Assembly (NCBI GenBank): GCA_010094045.1
Contig: ML986583.1
Span: forward strand, 400,579 to 464,578
Direction: 5' to 3'
DNA length: 64,000 nt
DNA from: Lojkania enalia
Taxonomy: Eukaryota > Ascomycota > Dothideomycetes > Pleosporales
Below the pieces are notes generated by a model. That model searched no databases. It was not told the DNA's origin and saw only the letters and a list, made by a program, of their open reading frames with translations. Shown piece after piece: positions 43,201 to 54,538 of the stretch (the stretch's first letter is position 1; every line of letters starts with the position of its first letter). The translations under genes and the position numbers were made by a program.

Positions 43201-43873
43201 TTATCGGCTTTCTAGAAACCCTAGACAAGTATTCCAGATCTCTATTGCGCGCACGCGAGGAAAAACCTAAGTGCAGCGGCGAGATAGCTAGGTAATGCGC
43301 TATATTGAAGCGCTCATTCGGGAATTAGTCGAGAGAAACTAGGGTGGTACTGGATGTTGTGGTTGGGTCCAGTGCCGTTGCGGGTTAAAGGTACTTGTCC
43401 CGGAATTGACAGGCTTCTGTATCGCAAGGGAAAAAGTGAGAGGCAGTGAGTCACGTGGAGGCAATATCACTACTGAGAGAGCCATGTAGAGCCCCGTAGG
43501 GATCCTTTAGATTTACTAATAATACTATTAAATTCTAATGATTAGTAATTCAGATTCAAAATGGTAATCGGCGCCTCACTATAATCTGCATTCGCTTACC
43601 AAACTTAGTCTTCATTTGAAATATAGTATACTCGCCTCAACACATCTCAAGCCAGAAAGGCCCATGATCAAACAAGGAGATATTTCTAAAGATTAGCTCC
43701 ATTGCGATAAAAACTCCTTAACTTGAAAAATTCGCTCAGGGAAAACAGTAAGGGCAAAAAATTTTTCCCATAAAGTCTATAAAATCAATAAATAAACAAA
43801 AAAGCTGTAAGAGATCCACTGCACCACCCAGTGGCACCCTGCAACCCCACACGTAATTACGGCCCATCGGCAC
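43201..43873. other. Intergenic, nothing recognised
   Basis: Spacer between the decayed gene and the 3' end of the gene at 43874. No feature was identified. Confidence 0.35.
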
Positions 43874-45025
43874 CTATTTCCAGACATTTATCTTTGTATA
43901 TTCCTTCTTTGGAATAGGCAAGGTAGTTTCGCTCCTCTTTCCAAGGAGATTGGGACTATCGCCTCTGACACTCTTCAAGTCCAGATCAAAGCAATCATGC
44001 TCTCTCTCTTTCGTACACAATGGCCATAAATGGCCACTCTCCATATCACAGTAGTAACTCTCATCGACTGAGACAAAATCAGGTCCCAAGGACATCTCGC
44101 TCTCACATAACTCCTTGGCACTCTGCTTCCTGTGGCTAACATTTAGTATCCCGGGGCCGAAGTTCTTCAGCCCTCGCCTTTTCATCCTAGGCTTAACGTC
44201 ACGTGAATGGCGTCTCGTAGGACCCTCTGTGTTTTTAATGTTCATGTCCGTATAGTCCGGATAACCGCGAGTGAATTTATCGATACCGTGATCTGGAAGT
44301 TCAAGTGCTCCCCTTGTGTAAGGCTTGGTGGGATCGTTTTCAGTGTTCTCTTCTCTCTTGTACTTTAGCGGCGGATTAAACATTTTGATCCATGTGTCCG
44401 GGAGAATAGGCTCAGGGTTGAAAGACATGCGTGCTGTGTTCTTGCACAGCCTATCTTCATTCTCCTTGTATTGTGCGATGATTCCTTCGTCGCCAGTGAA
44501 ATCTCGAATATGCATGCTGACGCCTTTGGCCACGATGCCGTTGGTATGATCACTATCCATCCACATACATCTTACTGGCTCATTCGACGATCCTATGGGC
44601 TTATCGTTATGGTACCATTGCGCGCCACAGGTGTAGGCCATATCACCTGTCCAGGAATATGCCACACCACTGCCTGAGACAGCGACGAAAGCAAGACAAA
44701 TGGCATCGATTTCGTGCGTTACGACTGAAACATATGCTGGAATCGCTTGTTTACCACCGTTCTGTTCGTTATCAAGACTGTCTGAGATGAATTCGCCCGG
44801 GCCAATATGGTCATCCTTTTTGGGATGATACTGATCAATTCTAACTCCATTATCATCCCAAATGGCAATGTGAGGCATGTTGCCGCCAGGTGAATCTCCC
44901 TGGTCACCGACACCGATGCTGAAGCCTGTCTGTCTGTTTGGATCTGGTGGGTCTTGAAACATGTCTGCCACTGACCACGCGGATACTGCTAAGCCTGCGG
45001 CATTGATGATTCCACCAATAGCCAT
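43874..45025 (-). CDS. Probable secreted fungal protein of unknown function
   Basis: Intact single-exon ORF of 383 residues. The N terminus (GGIINAAGLAVSAW) is hydrophobic but lacks the positive charge of a classical signal peptide, so export is likely but not certain. The core has conserved-looking blocks: HIAIWDDNGVRIDQYH, THEIDAICLAFVAVSGSG, WTGDMAYTCGAQWY, VRCMWMDSDHTNGIV and MHIRDF. They resemble an unnamed family of Pezizomycotina extracellular proteins with a W-x-G-D...C-G...W-Y...C-x-W-(I/M)-D pattern (from memory, not searched). Eight cysteines and dibasic stretches (KYKREE, MKRRGLK, GKRSE) suit a secreted, possibly Kex2-cut protein. The function is unknown. It is divergent from the secreted proline-rich gene at 46041, with 1015 bp between start codons. 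Confidence 0.78.
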   Translation of the reverse strand: MAIGGIINAAGLAVSAWSVADMFQDPPDPNRQTGFSIGVGDQGDSPGGNMPHIAIWDDNGVRIDQYHPKKDDHIGPGEFISDSLDNEQNGGKQAIPAYVSVVTHEIDAICLAFVAVSGSGVAYSWTGDMAYTCGAQWYHNDKPIGSSNEPVRCMWMDSDHTNGIVAKGVSMHIRDFTGDEGIIAQYKENEDRLCKNTARMSFNPEPILPDTWIKMFNPPLKYKREENTENDPTKPYTRGALELPDHGIDKFTRGYPDYTDMNIKNTEGPTRRHSRDVKPRMKRRGLKNFGPGILNVSHRKQSAKELCESEMSLGPDFVSVDESYYCDMESGHLWPLCTKEREHDCFDLDLKSVRGDSPNLLGKRSETTLPIPKKEYTKINVWK

Positions 45026-46040
45026 TATTCTTGATATGAGGAGAGGTTGGTATGCAATATAGAAGAGACTGTTGTAAATGCTTAGGTTAGGGAGTGTTTA
45101 TTGTTGTGCTGTGAATCAGGATAAGTGACTGAAGCTTGTTTGCCTTCTTTCAGAAACATTATCGTTGGGTATTTTATACAATTTCTCACAGAGGACATCT
45201 TAACCTCTCCACTGATACTCTATACATTAAGGACAGTTTTCATTTTAGTTTCGAACGTTATGGAAGCTATGTCTCAGAGTATCTTTGAAGACACTATAGC
45301 AAAGATAAAAAACTGCCTTGCCGAAATCGCATCAGCAACTCCTTCCGCGGATTGAAATCTGGATACAATTAGAATCAGGAAGTGGCAAATGAAAGGGGGC
45401 CATCTACCGTATGGCAGCGCGGAACTTTAACATGAGTCCAGATATATAACACACACCGAGAACCCTAATGGCGGAGATGACAAGTTGAGCAATATGGAGA
45501 CGACTGCGGCAATCCGGATGTAAGGCAGCACCGTGAATGGTAGCACGTGACATGTGGCACCGCGGTTCGCAGTGAGCCGGCGGCGTAGACCACGGATTTA
45601 AGGGGTTGGTATGAAACAACAAAGAGATTTATTCGCCCTCTATGCCAGAAATTACAAACCGTGAAACGAAACATGAAGATCTGTCCTAGGCCGCGATCCT
45701 TTGGGAATGATTCAATGTTAGGAAGCTGCTATATCCCGGATCGCTCTCAGCATCTCACTAAAGGACAATGTGTCGTCGAAAGAATTGGCCGGGCAATTCT
45801 TGAAGAGGCAAATGAGGATCATTGAGAACAGATATGTTAGGTTTTATTTGACGATATAAATTGAGCGAAATGATTTGCACTGAAGAACCATCTCTACACA
45901 AGTTCTTTTTAGCTCATAGAACTTAGTTTTAACACGAAATTTCAATCTTTGTTCAATTCACGTCTTCTAATTCTTGCAATATCGAGGTTTTAATTGCCTG
46001 GAAACTCTTCTCTCACGCAATCTCAGGTCTACCATCCGGT
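45026..46040. promoter_or_regulatory. Intergenic between two divergent secreted-protein genes
   Basis: 1015 bp holding both promoters. Small ORFs (45125-45355, 45404-45622) have no supported identity. I see no repeat or clear motif; shared regulation is only an inference from the layout. Confidence 0.3.
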
Positions 46041-47351
46041 ATGCGTACTATAGCAGCATACACGCTATTACTCAGTGCCTTTGCAAGCATCCCGCTTCAA
46101 ACCAATGCCGCCCCATGTGAGAAATATCCTTCTGAAGTTTATAATTAAACTCTCTAAGAATGTCGCTAACAGATTCTAGGCACCAAGGCAGAATGCTCGG
46201 ATGCTAGGATCCGCGACATAGTGCCTAGATTAGCACTCCCAGCTTTCTTCAGAATCCCTACAGCGCCGAAACCGGTCATTCCAGTCAATCCAATTCCTCG
46301 GCCAATTATACCTAATCCTCGACCGCAGAACCCCCATCCAAACCCCCATCCAAATCCTAGGCCAAATGAAGATGCGCCACGCCCTGAAGAACCCAATGGT
46401 AATCCGGTCCCGAATGAGCCGCATCCTCAGAACCCTTCCCACCAAACTCCAGAAACGCCGTCTTCTCAAAATCTAGGCGACGGGGCTGTTTCACTGTGTA
46501 GAAGGGGATACATATGTTCGCCAAAAACACAGGAAGAGCTTGATAAGATTGATGCAGAAGATGTCAGTCATTATGGTAGTGATGATTTGGCCAATGAGTC
46601 TCTAAAAAAGGGTAGAAAATCCGAGGTAATATATGAGGATATGATCAAAGACACTCAATACGGAAAGGCAAAGCCAGTCGAGGAAAGTCATGGAAAATAT
46701 GAAGCGATTCTGGAGCAGAAGCCTGTCAAAGGGGAACTATCTAATGCTTGGTCAGATGAATTTTTGAAGAAATTTGAGGACATGAAATACAACCCAGACG
46801 GAGACTGGAATGAAATCACAATCAAGACAACAGCCGACGGAGCAACTCGCTTAAAAACATTTTCAAACGCCGAAAGAAAGACAGTAATCGTCGATCACAG
46901 TTATAGTATTGGAGATAAAACCCCAGCTGCAGACAAATTGCGGTCATCTGATATGATAATGAGTAGCTGGAAACAAACTACTAGGGAATTCAACAAGCAT
47001 AAACGTACAAGAGACAAGATAAATCAGAGCGAGCTTAAGTATATAGTGCGAAGAAGGATTAGTAAAGGTATGGAAGAGGGCGGAAAGACTCATGAAGTCC
47101 TTGAAGCTGTCCTGAAGAAGAGTAATAAGAAAGATCCTGACCCAGACCATATTGCAACCTTCCGAAGAGACCAGCCAAGCGAATTTCATACCATTATGGG
47201 AACTGCTCATGCGGATAGAATTAACAAAATGCTCGGAGATTTCCACAAGGACCTGAAGGATCTTCGAATCGAAGCGTTCCATATCTCGAGGAGATTGAAT
47301 GATGGTGACCAATTCGATATGGTTATTGAACTTGGACGTAAGGCTGAGTAA
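46041..47351 (+). CDS. Secreted proline-rich protein with unknown C-terminal domain
   Basis: Two exons: 46041-46116 and 46180-47351, joined in frame through a 63-bp intron (GTGAGA donor, GCTAAC branch site, TCTAG acceptor), giving 415 residues. Exon 1 encodes almost only the signal peptide (TIAAYTLLLSAFASIPLQTNA). The mature N terminus is a proline-rich linker with PNP/PHP repeats (about residues 45-110). It is followed by a Cys-Arg-Arg-Gly-Tyr-Ile-Cys motif and a charged globular region (about 150-415). The latter contains SSDMIMSSWKQ, LKYIVRRRIS, FHTIMGTAHADRINKML and a C-terminal IEAFHISRRL. This recalls an unnamed secreted family of filamentous fungi. The plan of signal peptide, proline-rich linker and C-terminal domain parallels the protein at 26325-27554. 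Function unknown. Confidence 0.82.
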
Positions 47352-47779
47352 GATCTAGACATGAAGGTAGGGTGGATGAAAGCGACGCATGTGTGAAGCA
47401 GCGCATGTATTGTTGGATGTGATCGCTTTGGATTTGAGATGAAAAATGTGAGCTCTTGCTGCATTCAAATATTTTTTAGACTCAGCAGGCGGCATAGGCT
47501 TGGACATAACATGTGGGGGCCAAACGGTGTAGGGACTGAGGGTCCAGGCGGCGGTTATGCAGCTGCGTATCGTCTTATTCTGTTTCTTGACTCGTCCTGT
47601 TTCTTCTTTATTTGTTGTGGAACCATATCTTCTTGGTAATAATACCGGAGGCATAAATGCCCGCACTACCTAGCGCATAGCCCCGCCCGTGACGGCCACG
47701 TTGCCCTTTTCCGAAGTTCTCTCAAAAGCTCCTGCACCCAGGTTTTACAGGATATTATAATTCCGAACTCTTCGCTAAA
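47352..47779. other. Intergenic, nothing recognised
   Basis: 428 bp between two plus-strand genes, containing the 3' end of one and the promoter of the next. ORFs in it are not supported. Confidence 0.35.
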
Positions 47780-49216
47780 ATGCAATTGACGGATCTCCCA
47801 CTTGAAATTCTTCATGAGATCTTGCACTATGCTATCATCGCACGTGGATTGAAGCGTGGCGCGAGGCTGCGGCTTGTCTGTAAACTTTTCGCGATCGAAG
47901 TCTTTCAGGTACTCTTTAACTTCCACCTTATGGATCTCGCTTTTTGCAAGCCCATATCTCGTGGCCATATATACCCCCCCTTTGTAGCATCTTATCTTAC
48001 GCATTGCATCCAGACCGAGCCAGCCAATGGAAGGCCCATGTTACTGCTCGTGAAACAGATCGCTCAACAGTTAGCTGAGGAGAATCCCGCCAAGACAGTG
48101 GAAGAGCAGACGGTTGAAAGTGTGATTGGTTTATTAAGTGCGGGAATTTGTCGACACAGATGCAAGCGGCAAACATCGCTGCTACCAGTGCTGAGTTACG
48201 AATGGGATAGCGAAGATGAAGACGAGTTCAATGAGGAAGGCTTCATGCGACACCATTTATTCCACGCAGCTGCATATGTCAATGGAAAAGCCACTGTTGA
48301 GTTATTGAAACCCTTCGGTCTCAATGGGTCAACCTGCGATATCTTCGGGACCTTTGAAGCCATCGCAGCATTTGAGGGAAACATAGACGTCCTTGAAGCG
48401 GCTAGGACATGCCCCAGCACATCCGCACTGAATAGCGCCTGCAAATCAGGAAGCTTTCACACCTTTAAATTCCTCTATGACTGGTACGAGAAATGTCGGG
48501 GATGGGACTTCGATGGCCCAATATGGAATACGGAAAATGTTGAAAGTGTATTGAATTGGTGGCTAAAAACACCCAGTCTTGAAATCTTCGACTTTGTAAT
48601 GAAAATACGGCGAACCACAGAAAAATGGTGTGCCCCACTGAGACAAGATGTACTGGGATCACTTCTATGGACTTGCTCTGAAAATGGATGGACGCAAACT
48701 GTGGAAAGAATTCTCGACCTAGGCGCGGATGTTAACGGATCACCTGGGCAGACAAGGCCGATCATCAAAGCATGCGAACGTGGACATTTACATACTGTCC
48801 AATTATTCCTCAACCGCGATGCAAGTACTAAGGGAGCAATCGCCACAGCAGCTTATTACGGCCATACACAAATCATCAACGTATTGCTAGAACATGGCGC
48901 GGAGACTATTGGAGCAATTGCAAAAGGCGCTGCCGGTGGATATATGGATATTGTACAACTTTTGGTCGAGTATGGAGCAGATGTCAACAAAGATTATCCA
49001 ATTGTGTTTGCCGTTGGGCTAGAACATACTAAAATGTTTCGCTATTTAGTCGAGCATGGTGCAGTCTTGTCAGACAAAGCGAGGCATGCGTGTATTGAAC
49101 AATCGAGATCTCAGGGGCTTGAATCTATGATGGAACTTCTGAAAAATCATGGAGTCGACGCGTATGATCTGCACTTGGAACAGGTGAATAAGTCCCTACA
49201 GAAAGTAGCTATATAG
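47780..49216 (+). CDS. F-box and ankyrin-repeat protein
   Basis: Intact single-exon ORF of 478 residues. The N terminus is an F-box (LTDLPLEILHEILHYA, then RLVCKLFAIEVF; about residues 2-45), which binds Skp1 in SCF ubiquitin ligases. A helical linker with an acidic patch (WDSEDEDEFNEEG) follows. Ankyrin repeats fill about residues 150-440: LFHAAAYVNGKATVELLKPFG, LLWTCSENGWTQTVERILDLGADVN, IKACERGHLHTVQLFLNRDA, IATAAYYGHTQIINVLLEHGA, IAKGAAGGYMDIVQLLVEYGADVN. The ankyrin array presumably recruits a substrate for ubiquitination, which is inference from other F-box proteins. Expansion of F-box/ankyrin genes is common in Pezizomycotina. The ATG at 47780 sits directly before the F-box, so the start is firm. 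Confidence 0.88.
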   Translation: MQLTDLPLEILHEILHYAIIARGLKRGARLRLVCKLFAIEVFQVLFNFHLMDLAFCKPISRGHIYPPFVASYLTHCIQTEPANGRPMLLLVKQIAQQLAEENPAKTVEEQTVESVIGLLSAGICRHRCKRQTSLLPVLSYEWDSEDEDEFNEEGFMRHHLFHAAAYVNGKATVELLKPFGLNGSTCDIFGTFEAIAAFEGNIDVLEAARTCPSTSALNSACKSGSFHTFKFLYDWYEKCRGWDFDGPIWNTENVESVLNWWLKTPSLEIFDFVMKIRRTTEKWCAPLRQDVLGSLLWTCSENGWTQTVERILDLGADVNGSPGQTRPIIKACERGHLHTVQLFLNRDASTKGAIATAAYYGHTQIINVLLEHGAETIGAIAKGAAGGYMDIVQLLVEYGADVNKDYPIVFAVGLEHTKMFRYLVEHGAVLSDKARHACIEQSRSQGLESMMELLKNHGVDAYDLHLEQVNKSLQKVAI

Positions 49217-50128
49217 AGTTCTCAGTCGATGAAGCAAATAATGGTGAATTTACAATTCAAAAACAAAAGCGAGTAGGATTTTTGAGCCAAAGGGAATGAA
49301 AGCTATCTAACTGCTATCGATTATCGATTTGTACAATGCAAATTTAGGTCAGTTCTCCTCTTCGACTTCGTAGATTTCGCAAGCAAATAATAATATTTTT
49401 TTTTTTTTTTTTTTGGATAGTAACTTTACAATGCCTCCGCTTAGATTTGTCATCGGCTCTTTATTAACGACCCCTAGCACTGGTTTACAAAGTACATATG
49501 TCCAGACATGGGTTAGGCGATTCGCGACTAACCTTCCCCGTAGCAGATGCGGCAGGCGTCCGTACAAGCATCCAACTGCTGCAAAGGATCGTTATTAGGA
49601 TTAGGTGCCAAGGCAGCCACACCTTAGGTCTTCCATCAAGTCTTATCCTCAAGGACTAACATCAGCCTTGCTACTGTCCTGATGATAATTAATATACCAC
49701 CCAAAAAGCGCCACTGGGCCGCTGTTAATGCAGAAACAAAACGCCAGAAGCAACTGCTCCTTGCTGCTTCATATAAAGTCAGCCGCAAATGCCAATCCCT
49801 CTATGTATGTTTCGGTCTTCTTCGGACTCTTAAGCTTCCAACCGCTGTCTCTTCCGCAATATCACAAGAGTTATTAGTGACCAATCTTAGCAAACCAATG
49901 CCAATAACTCACCACTCTTGAGGCCCCCAAGAGGCTACGAGACAGAATATGGCAGACTACGTTAAGAAACAACTTTGTCCACCTCGAAGTAAAGGCAAGC
50001 GCCAGCAACGCATTATCAAACAAACGGAAGGTCCCTAAACTTGCTAGCATTCTCTGTCGGTCTGGTATTTCGGAGACCAAGGTTATAACCGCTTCTTCAA
50101 GGATTCGCAAAGCCAAAAGGCTCCCTAG
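49217..50128. other. Intergenic, with a 19-bp T tract
   Basis: Apart from the poly-T run I could not support any gene. ORFs at 49413-49598, 49682-49921 and 49874-50155 overlap on opposite strands and match nothing. Confidence 0.35.
49396..49414. repeat. Poly-T homopolymer (19 bp)
   Basis: An uninterrupted run of 19 T. It may be a retroposed poly-A tail on the minus strand or simple slippage; nothing next to it resembles a LINE or SINE. Confidence 0.8.
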
Positions 50129-50980
50129 TTGACGAACGAGGAGCAAAAGCGACAACTACCTAGCACTCGTCATGACACATGCGTGTCTTATAATCCACTA
50201 AGACCTAAATCATCACAGAAACGGGCTAAACCAAAAATTCTGGATCTGAACCTTCTAATTTACCCGCAAATTTACTCAGAGGCATACCTCATAGCTTTCA
50301 AATTTAACACGTTCTTCCCAAGTACGCCAAATGCACTCCAAATCTTCACAAAGAATCTTCATAGCGAAAAAGTCTCAACCCTACGCTCACTCCATCTCCC
50401 AGTTCTTATTTCCGACCGATTCCGTGGACCTTGGACGAACCTTAGATGCAATGGTGTGACAGTCCAGGACTGGAATGACCTCATGACCCCATCCTTTGTA
50501 TTTCAACTCTAGAATCTCAAAACGCTATATTTTGAGCTTTCCATGTTGGCAGCACAAACGGACCCTTTGGCAAGTCTCTCAGAGATACCGCATGTGCGAG
50601 AACGAGGCTACCTCCTCCACGGGATCAACAATCTCTCGCGCATCAACCTCCAAGACGTACATGTTGGAATACATAGCGTATGCATGTTTCAACATCCCTT
50701 TGATCTCCGCGGATATAAAAATCCGCTACCTATTGATCTTGAAATAAATCCTAGCAGGTTAACTTGGGCCGATATCGTGAAGCAGAAATTGCTTGGGGAC
50801 TATGATGAGAAGACTGCATTGGAGATAGAAGAGGAAATTAAGAGCTTGAAGGGATCTGGCGAATCAGTAGGGAGTGTTCATTTTAGGGATGAAGAAATTA
50901 GGCCCAATAGAGCAAAAGCGTTGGGTGACATACTAATGAAGAAGAGAGCAGAACCAAATCTAGATTGGTTAGTTGCATGA
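50129..50980 (+). pseudogene. Partial gene with one in-frame TAG, DUF7730-like
   Basis: One frame is open from 50129 to 50980 except for TAG at 50510-50512 (between FVFQL and NLKTLYFEL). The first part has INLLIYPQIYSEAYLIAFKFNTF-like sequence and ALQIFTKNLHSEKVSTLRSL, which recalls the CRQxYxEALPxLYxxNTF...I+SL pattern of fungal DUF7730-type proteins. The second part ends in a charged tail (DYDEKTALEIEEEIKSL, EPNLDWLVA). The stop could derive from CAG. No good ATG begins the frame, so a 5' exon is missing or decayed. Confidence 0.5.
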
Positions 50981-53062
50981 ATGCAGCATACATGGTGCAC
51001 CGCAGAAAGGCAGGCCATCATCCGGTATTAGAATCTATGGACTATTATACATTTGGATCTACAATGACTTGGCTTTTGTAGTTCGCATAATCGTATTATA
51101 TGCTATACTTGATCATTAATTTGGGTTTTGGGGTCCCTTTACTTGCTAATGCGCAATGAAATATTGAGTTTAGATCCAAGAGCACCGCTGCTAGTCCACA
51201 TATGCCCATTACTATTTCACACTTGTCCTCTCTGAGTAAAAGTATTGTTCATCATTCTAGTCCCATCACAATGCCTCTTTGAACGGTGAAATCACTCTTT
51301 GCCTCTTCCTAGTACTGGGCATAGATCCGTTCCAGAGACCTCAGTCAGACGCTTCATCCTTAAGCAAATTAGCTTTAAGAAACCCATCATCGCGAGCTTT
51401 ATCGTCAGAGTCCTCATTCCTATAGTCTAGGATAAGGTACTCCGCGGGCGTACGCGTTTCATGACCAATATTAGAAAGCTTAGGTGTCCAGTCTATACTC
51501 GAGTGAGAGTTGGCAACGCGGTGAAAATCATAGCATTGCCCTTTTGCTCAGATTTCCAGTAAGTCCCACATTCGCCTATATTTCTATTCACCTAATTCTC
51601 TAACACTCAATGATTTATTTTTCCTCCCTGCGGCGATCTGCTGGTAGCACTCACGACCGATGGGGTCCAGAGTAGCTATTAGTCCTTATGTATACATATA
51701 AGATTATATATATGGCATGATCCCCATTAAGGACTAGCTCTGACATCATATGGTATTAGGATAGATAGTATAAATGGCCTTGATCCTCCACAGATATGAA
51801 TCAACGCAGTTCTCCTACTCATATGCCCCGATACTTTACAACGTCCTCCCTTCTCCTATCTTCGAGATTTGTAAGTGGATGATTGCGGACATCATCTAAC
51901 TACTCTAATTCACGATAAAAGTTACGTCGTAGATTTCTCCCTCAGGCCTGCACGTAATTTGCCAAAGTTTCTTGCTCCAAACATCGGATGGGCTACAGCT
52001 CCAAATTTGTGGTAATATTGATTTATCCTGCATAAGGAATTTAGTTATTGTGATTTGGCTAGAATATTCGTGTATTGCATCAGCTCATTGTATTGGTAGT
52101 AGACATATTCATCCCCTAAAACAGGATCAGTGCATGAGATAGATAGTGAACGTGCGACTCAATTTTTCCGCTGGTGTTCATGCAGAAGTCTGAAAACGTG
52201 ACCTGATGTTTAGATCAATTATTTTGTATGTACAAAGGGTCTAGAAGCTTACCAAACCAATAGGCATATACTGCAGTTCCATACCTCACTTCGGCTATGG
52301 TCTTCTTAATATGCTACGGACATGCTCAGATGTAATTGGGTTTCGTGGAAAAGTTTGGCTCAGAGGTAGCCAATGGTATCCTCGGGTGGAAGGGAACTGC
52401 GAGGACCCAGATGGGAAGATAGACCTTTATGATTCCAAGTCAGGCCTTGGTCGATATAACAAGTTCGATATTTACGGTCCGGCCGCCATGGACATTCAAG
52501 AATCTAGAATCGATGGTGATTCTCTATACTAGGCTCACAAATCTCGTCTTTCTAGAAGCGAGTAGCCTCTGGATACCTGTTCCGAAGATTTTCACGGAAG
52601 CTTTGGAAGCCATAGTAGTAGAAGATATATATCACATCATCTGCGCTAGTCAGCTATGGCCTTCGAGCATAGGGTGGGGACTAATGACCTCGCGAGGTGT
52701 TTTCAAAATGTGTCAACTGCAGGTTCCCCGTCTGGTATGTCAATTTCAGCAAGTGCTCCTCTGCAGTCTGATTATCCACACAGAACCGTCATCCTCGGGG
52801 AAGGTAATTGCACCCTGCATTAATGCAGCAATAGCGAACGTAAGGAATGGGGGATTCATCCTCGCTCTGTACTCCCATGGTTGATCTGTCGGCGAAAGGG
52901 AAGTAGGGAGAGGGAGTAGAGACATAGTCGCCCAAAGAGGGCCTGCCGGTAAAGGCGAGGGAATGCATATAAGTATGACTAGTATAGAACTGAGCAGGAT
53001 TAAAATGTCTAGGTAGGGAGCGCAGTCGCCAGTGGTGACGTGTATAAGACGTTATCCCCTCC
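50981..53062. other. Gene-poor stretch
   Basis: Two overlapping ORFs at 52311-52532 and 52429-52884 read partly like protein (IFTEALEAIVVEDIYHI) but match no family and share DNA in different frames. They may be fragments of a decayed gene. No repeats were found. Confidence 0.3.
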
Positions 53063-53201
53063 TGTCAAGTACTCTCCGTATACGGTATATCTTCATACAC
53101 GGAATATCGGTATATAAGGGTTTTGCGGTCCCCTTCAAACAACAAATCCGACTCTCCACATCTCTTTGATACCTTCTGATTGATCACTACTTATTATCTC
53201 A
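53063..53201 (+). repeat. LTR-like repeat, family E, copy 2
   Basis: 139 bp starting TGTCAAGTACTCTCC with a TATATAAGGG core. It is flanked by a perfect 5-bp duplication CCTCC (53058-53062 and 53202-53206) if it ends at ...ATCTCAGA. The unusual 3' end (not CA) leaves the exact boundary open. The matching copy is 19696-19836. Confidence 0.65.
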
Positions 53202-54367
53202 GACCTCCAATTCCCCCGTGAAGCAGTTTCAGTGATATTATAGCATCAATTGCACGCTAGCAACCAAAATAGGAGCTAGGAACCTTCAACCGAATGTAGT
53301 GACAGATGAAACTCATGCAGAATCCCTGTATTCCATATAAATGTTATTCTTGCCCTAGAGAATTTCTAGAAGGGGTAGTTTCCCCCAAAAATCTAGTGTC
53401 ATGTCATGATGACTTCCCTGGCTCTTAACAATTATAAGGGATTACGTCGCCTCTGAGATACTAAGCAGAAATATATCGAATGGTAACTGTAGGTGTTCAA
53501 ATATTGTGAAGAATTGGTTTGATTTCTATAGGAGAGATGTAAAATCCCTTATATCCAGAGATTCCGATGTAAATTAGATCTTCTAAATGACTGCCTCTAA
53601 ATATATATCCACATGATCTTATAGCTCAGACGTTTTTCAGTTAAGAGTATGTTGAAAGAAGGCGGATATACCTAATATACTGCCATTGAGATCGCGCAGA
53701 ACGTTTCTAATTTGGACAACTACACCCATTCTACATTGACTCCAACATCAATGGCGGCATCAACCGATGACTGCAGAATGTGGTTATACGGATACAGCCC
53801 CTAAATTTCTACGTAATCCATGAAGAGGACGTCATTGTTGGGAAATCGGGGCTGTATATCATCGTTCTGGATATCGTTGCCGTAAACAGATATATTGTCC
53901 GGTGCACGAAACGTGACATCCTGTCTTGGCAAGAATTTGAATGTCGAGAGTGGTGTAGTATATATCTTCGAGATGGTGAATCTAGTTGAATTGAGACTTA
54001 GAACGTTGCCGTAATGCGTAATGGGTTGAATGCCGTAATATTAGCCGACATAAGCCCGAGGTAGGTAACTTGATATAATGCTAACCTCCCCATTCCGGAG
54101 TCGTCCTTATATTGTCTATGTTATGACAATACTAATCGACCTTATATCGAGCACCAGTTTGTTTCGTGTCTGATAAGGTGTGAGAGTAATCTACCAATTT
54201 ATCGCACTGGAAGTATATGAAATAGTCTCCTTAACTCTCATTTATGTATGGGATGTATAAATTTAAAGAACCACTTACTAGTTTGTGGTTGGTGCTCATT
54301 TATGAGTCTAAAAACATGTCCTAGGGCTCTATTAATGTTTATGCATCCCAAAAGCTAAATCCGAGGA
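53202..54367. other. Intergenic, nothing recognised
   Basis: An ORF at 53780-53989 is not supported. The region ends at the Copia 3' LTR and marks the change from balanced to RIP-saturated DNA. Confidence 0.3.
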
Positions 54368-54538
54368 TATTAGGGTAAAAGAGGGTCTATTATTCTGTAT
54401 CTCTCTCTGTCTGTGTGTGTGTGTTGATGCTAGTTCAAAGAACCTGCTTTCTAATGTGCAGTCGTAACTTCCCATAGCTTTACAAGCAGTCGCTCTCACC
54501 TGCACGTCTACTAGACGTCTCCTTCCATAACCGTGACA
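54368..54538 (-). repeat. LTR family B, 3' LTR of a Copia element
   Basis: 171 bp matching 6702-6872 and 1373-1542. On the minus strand it begins TGTCACGG directly after a polypurine tract GGATGAGGGGGTG (54539-54551). That marks it as the 3' LTR of an element lying at higher coordinates. The outer flank is GAGGA (54363-54367). Confidence 0.8.

Noticed and set aside
52311..52884. Overlapping ORFs with partly protein-like sequence
   Set aside because: They use different frames of the same DNA and match no family; not enough to call a gene.
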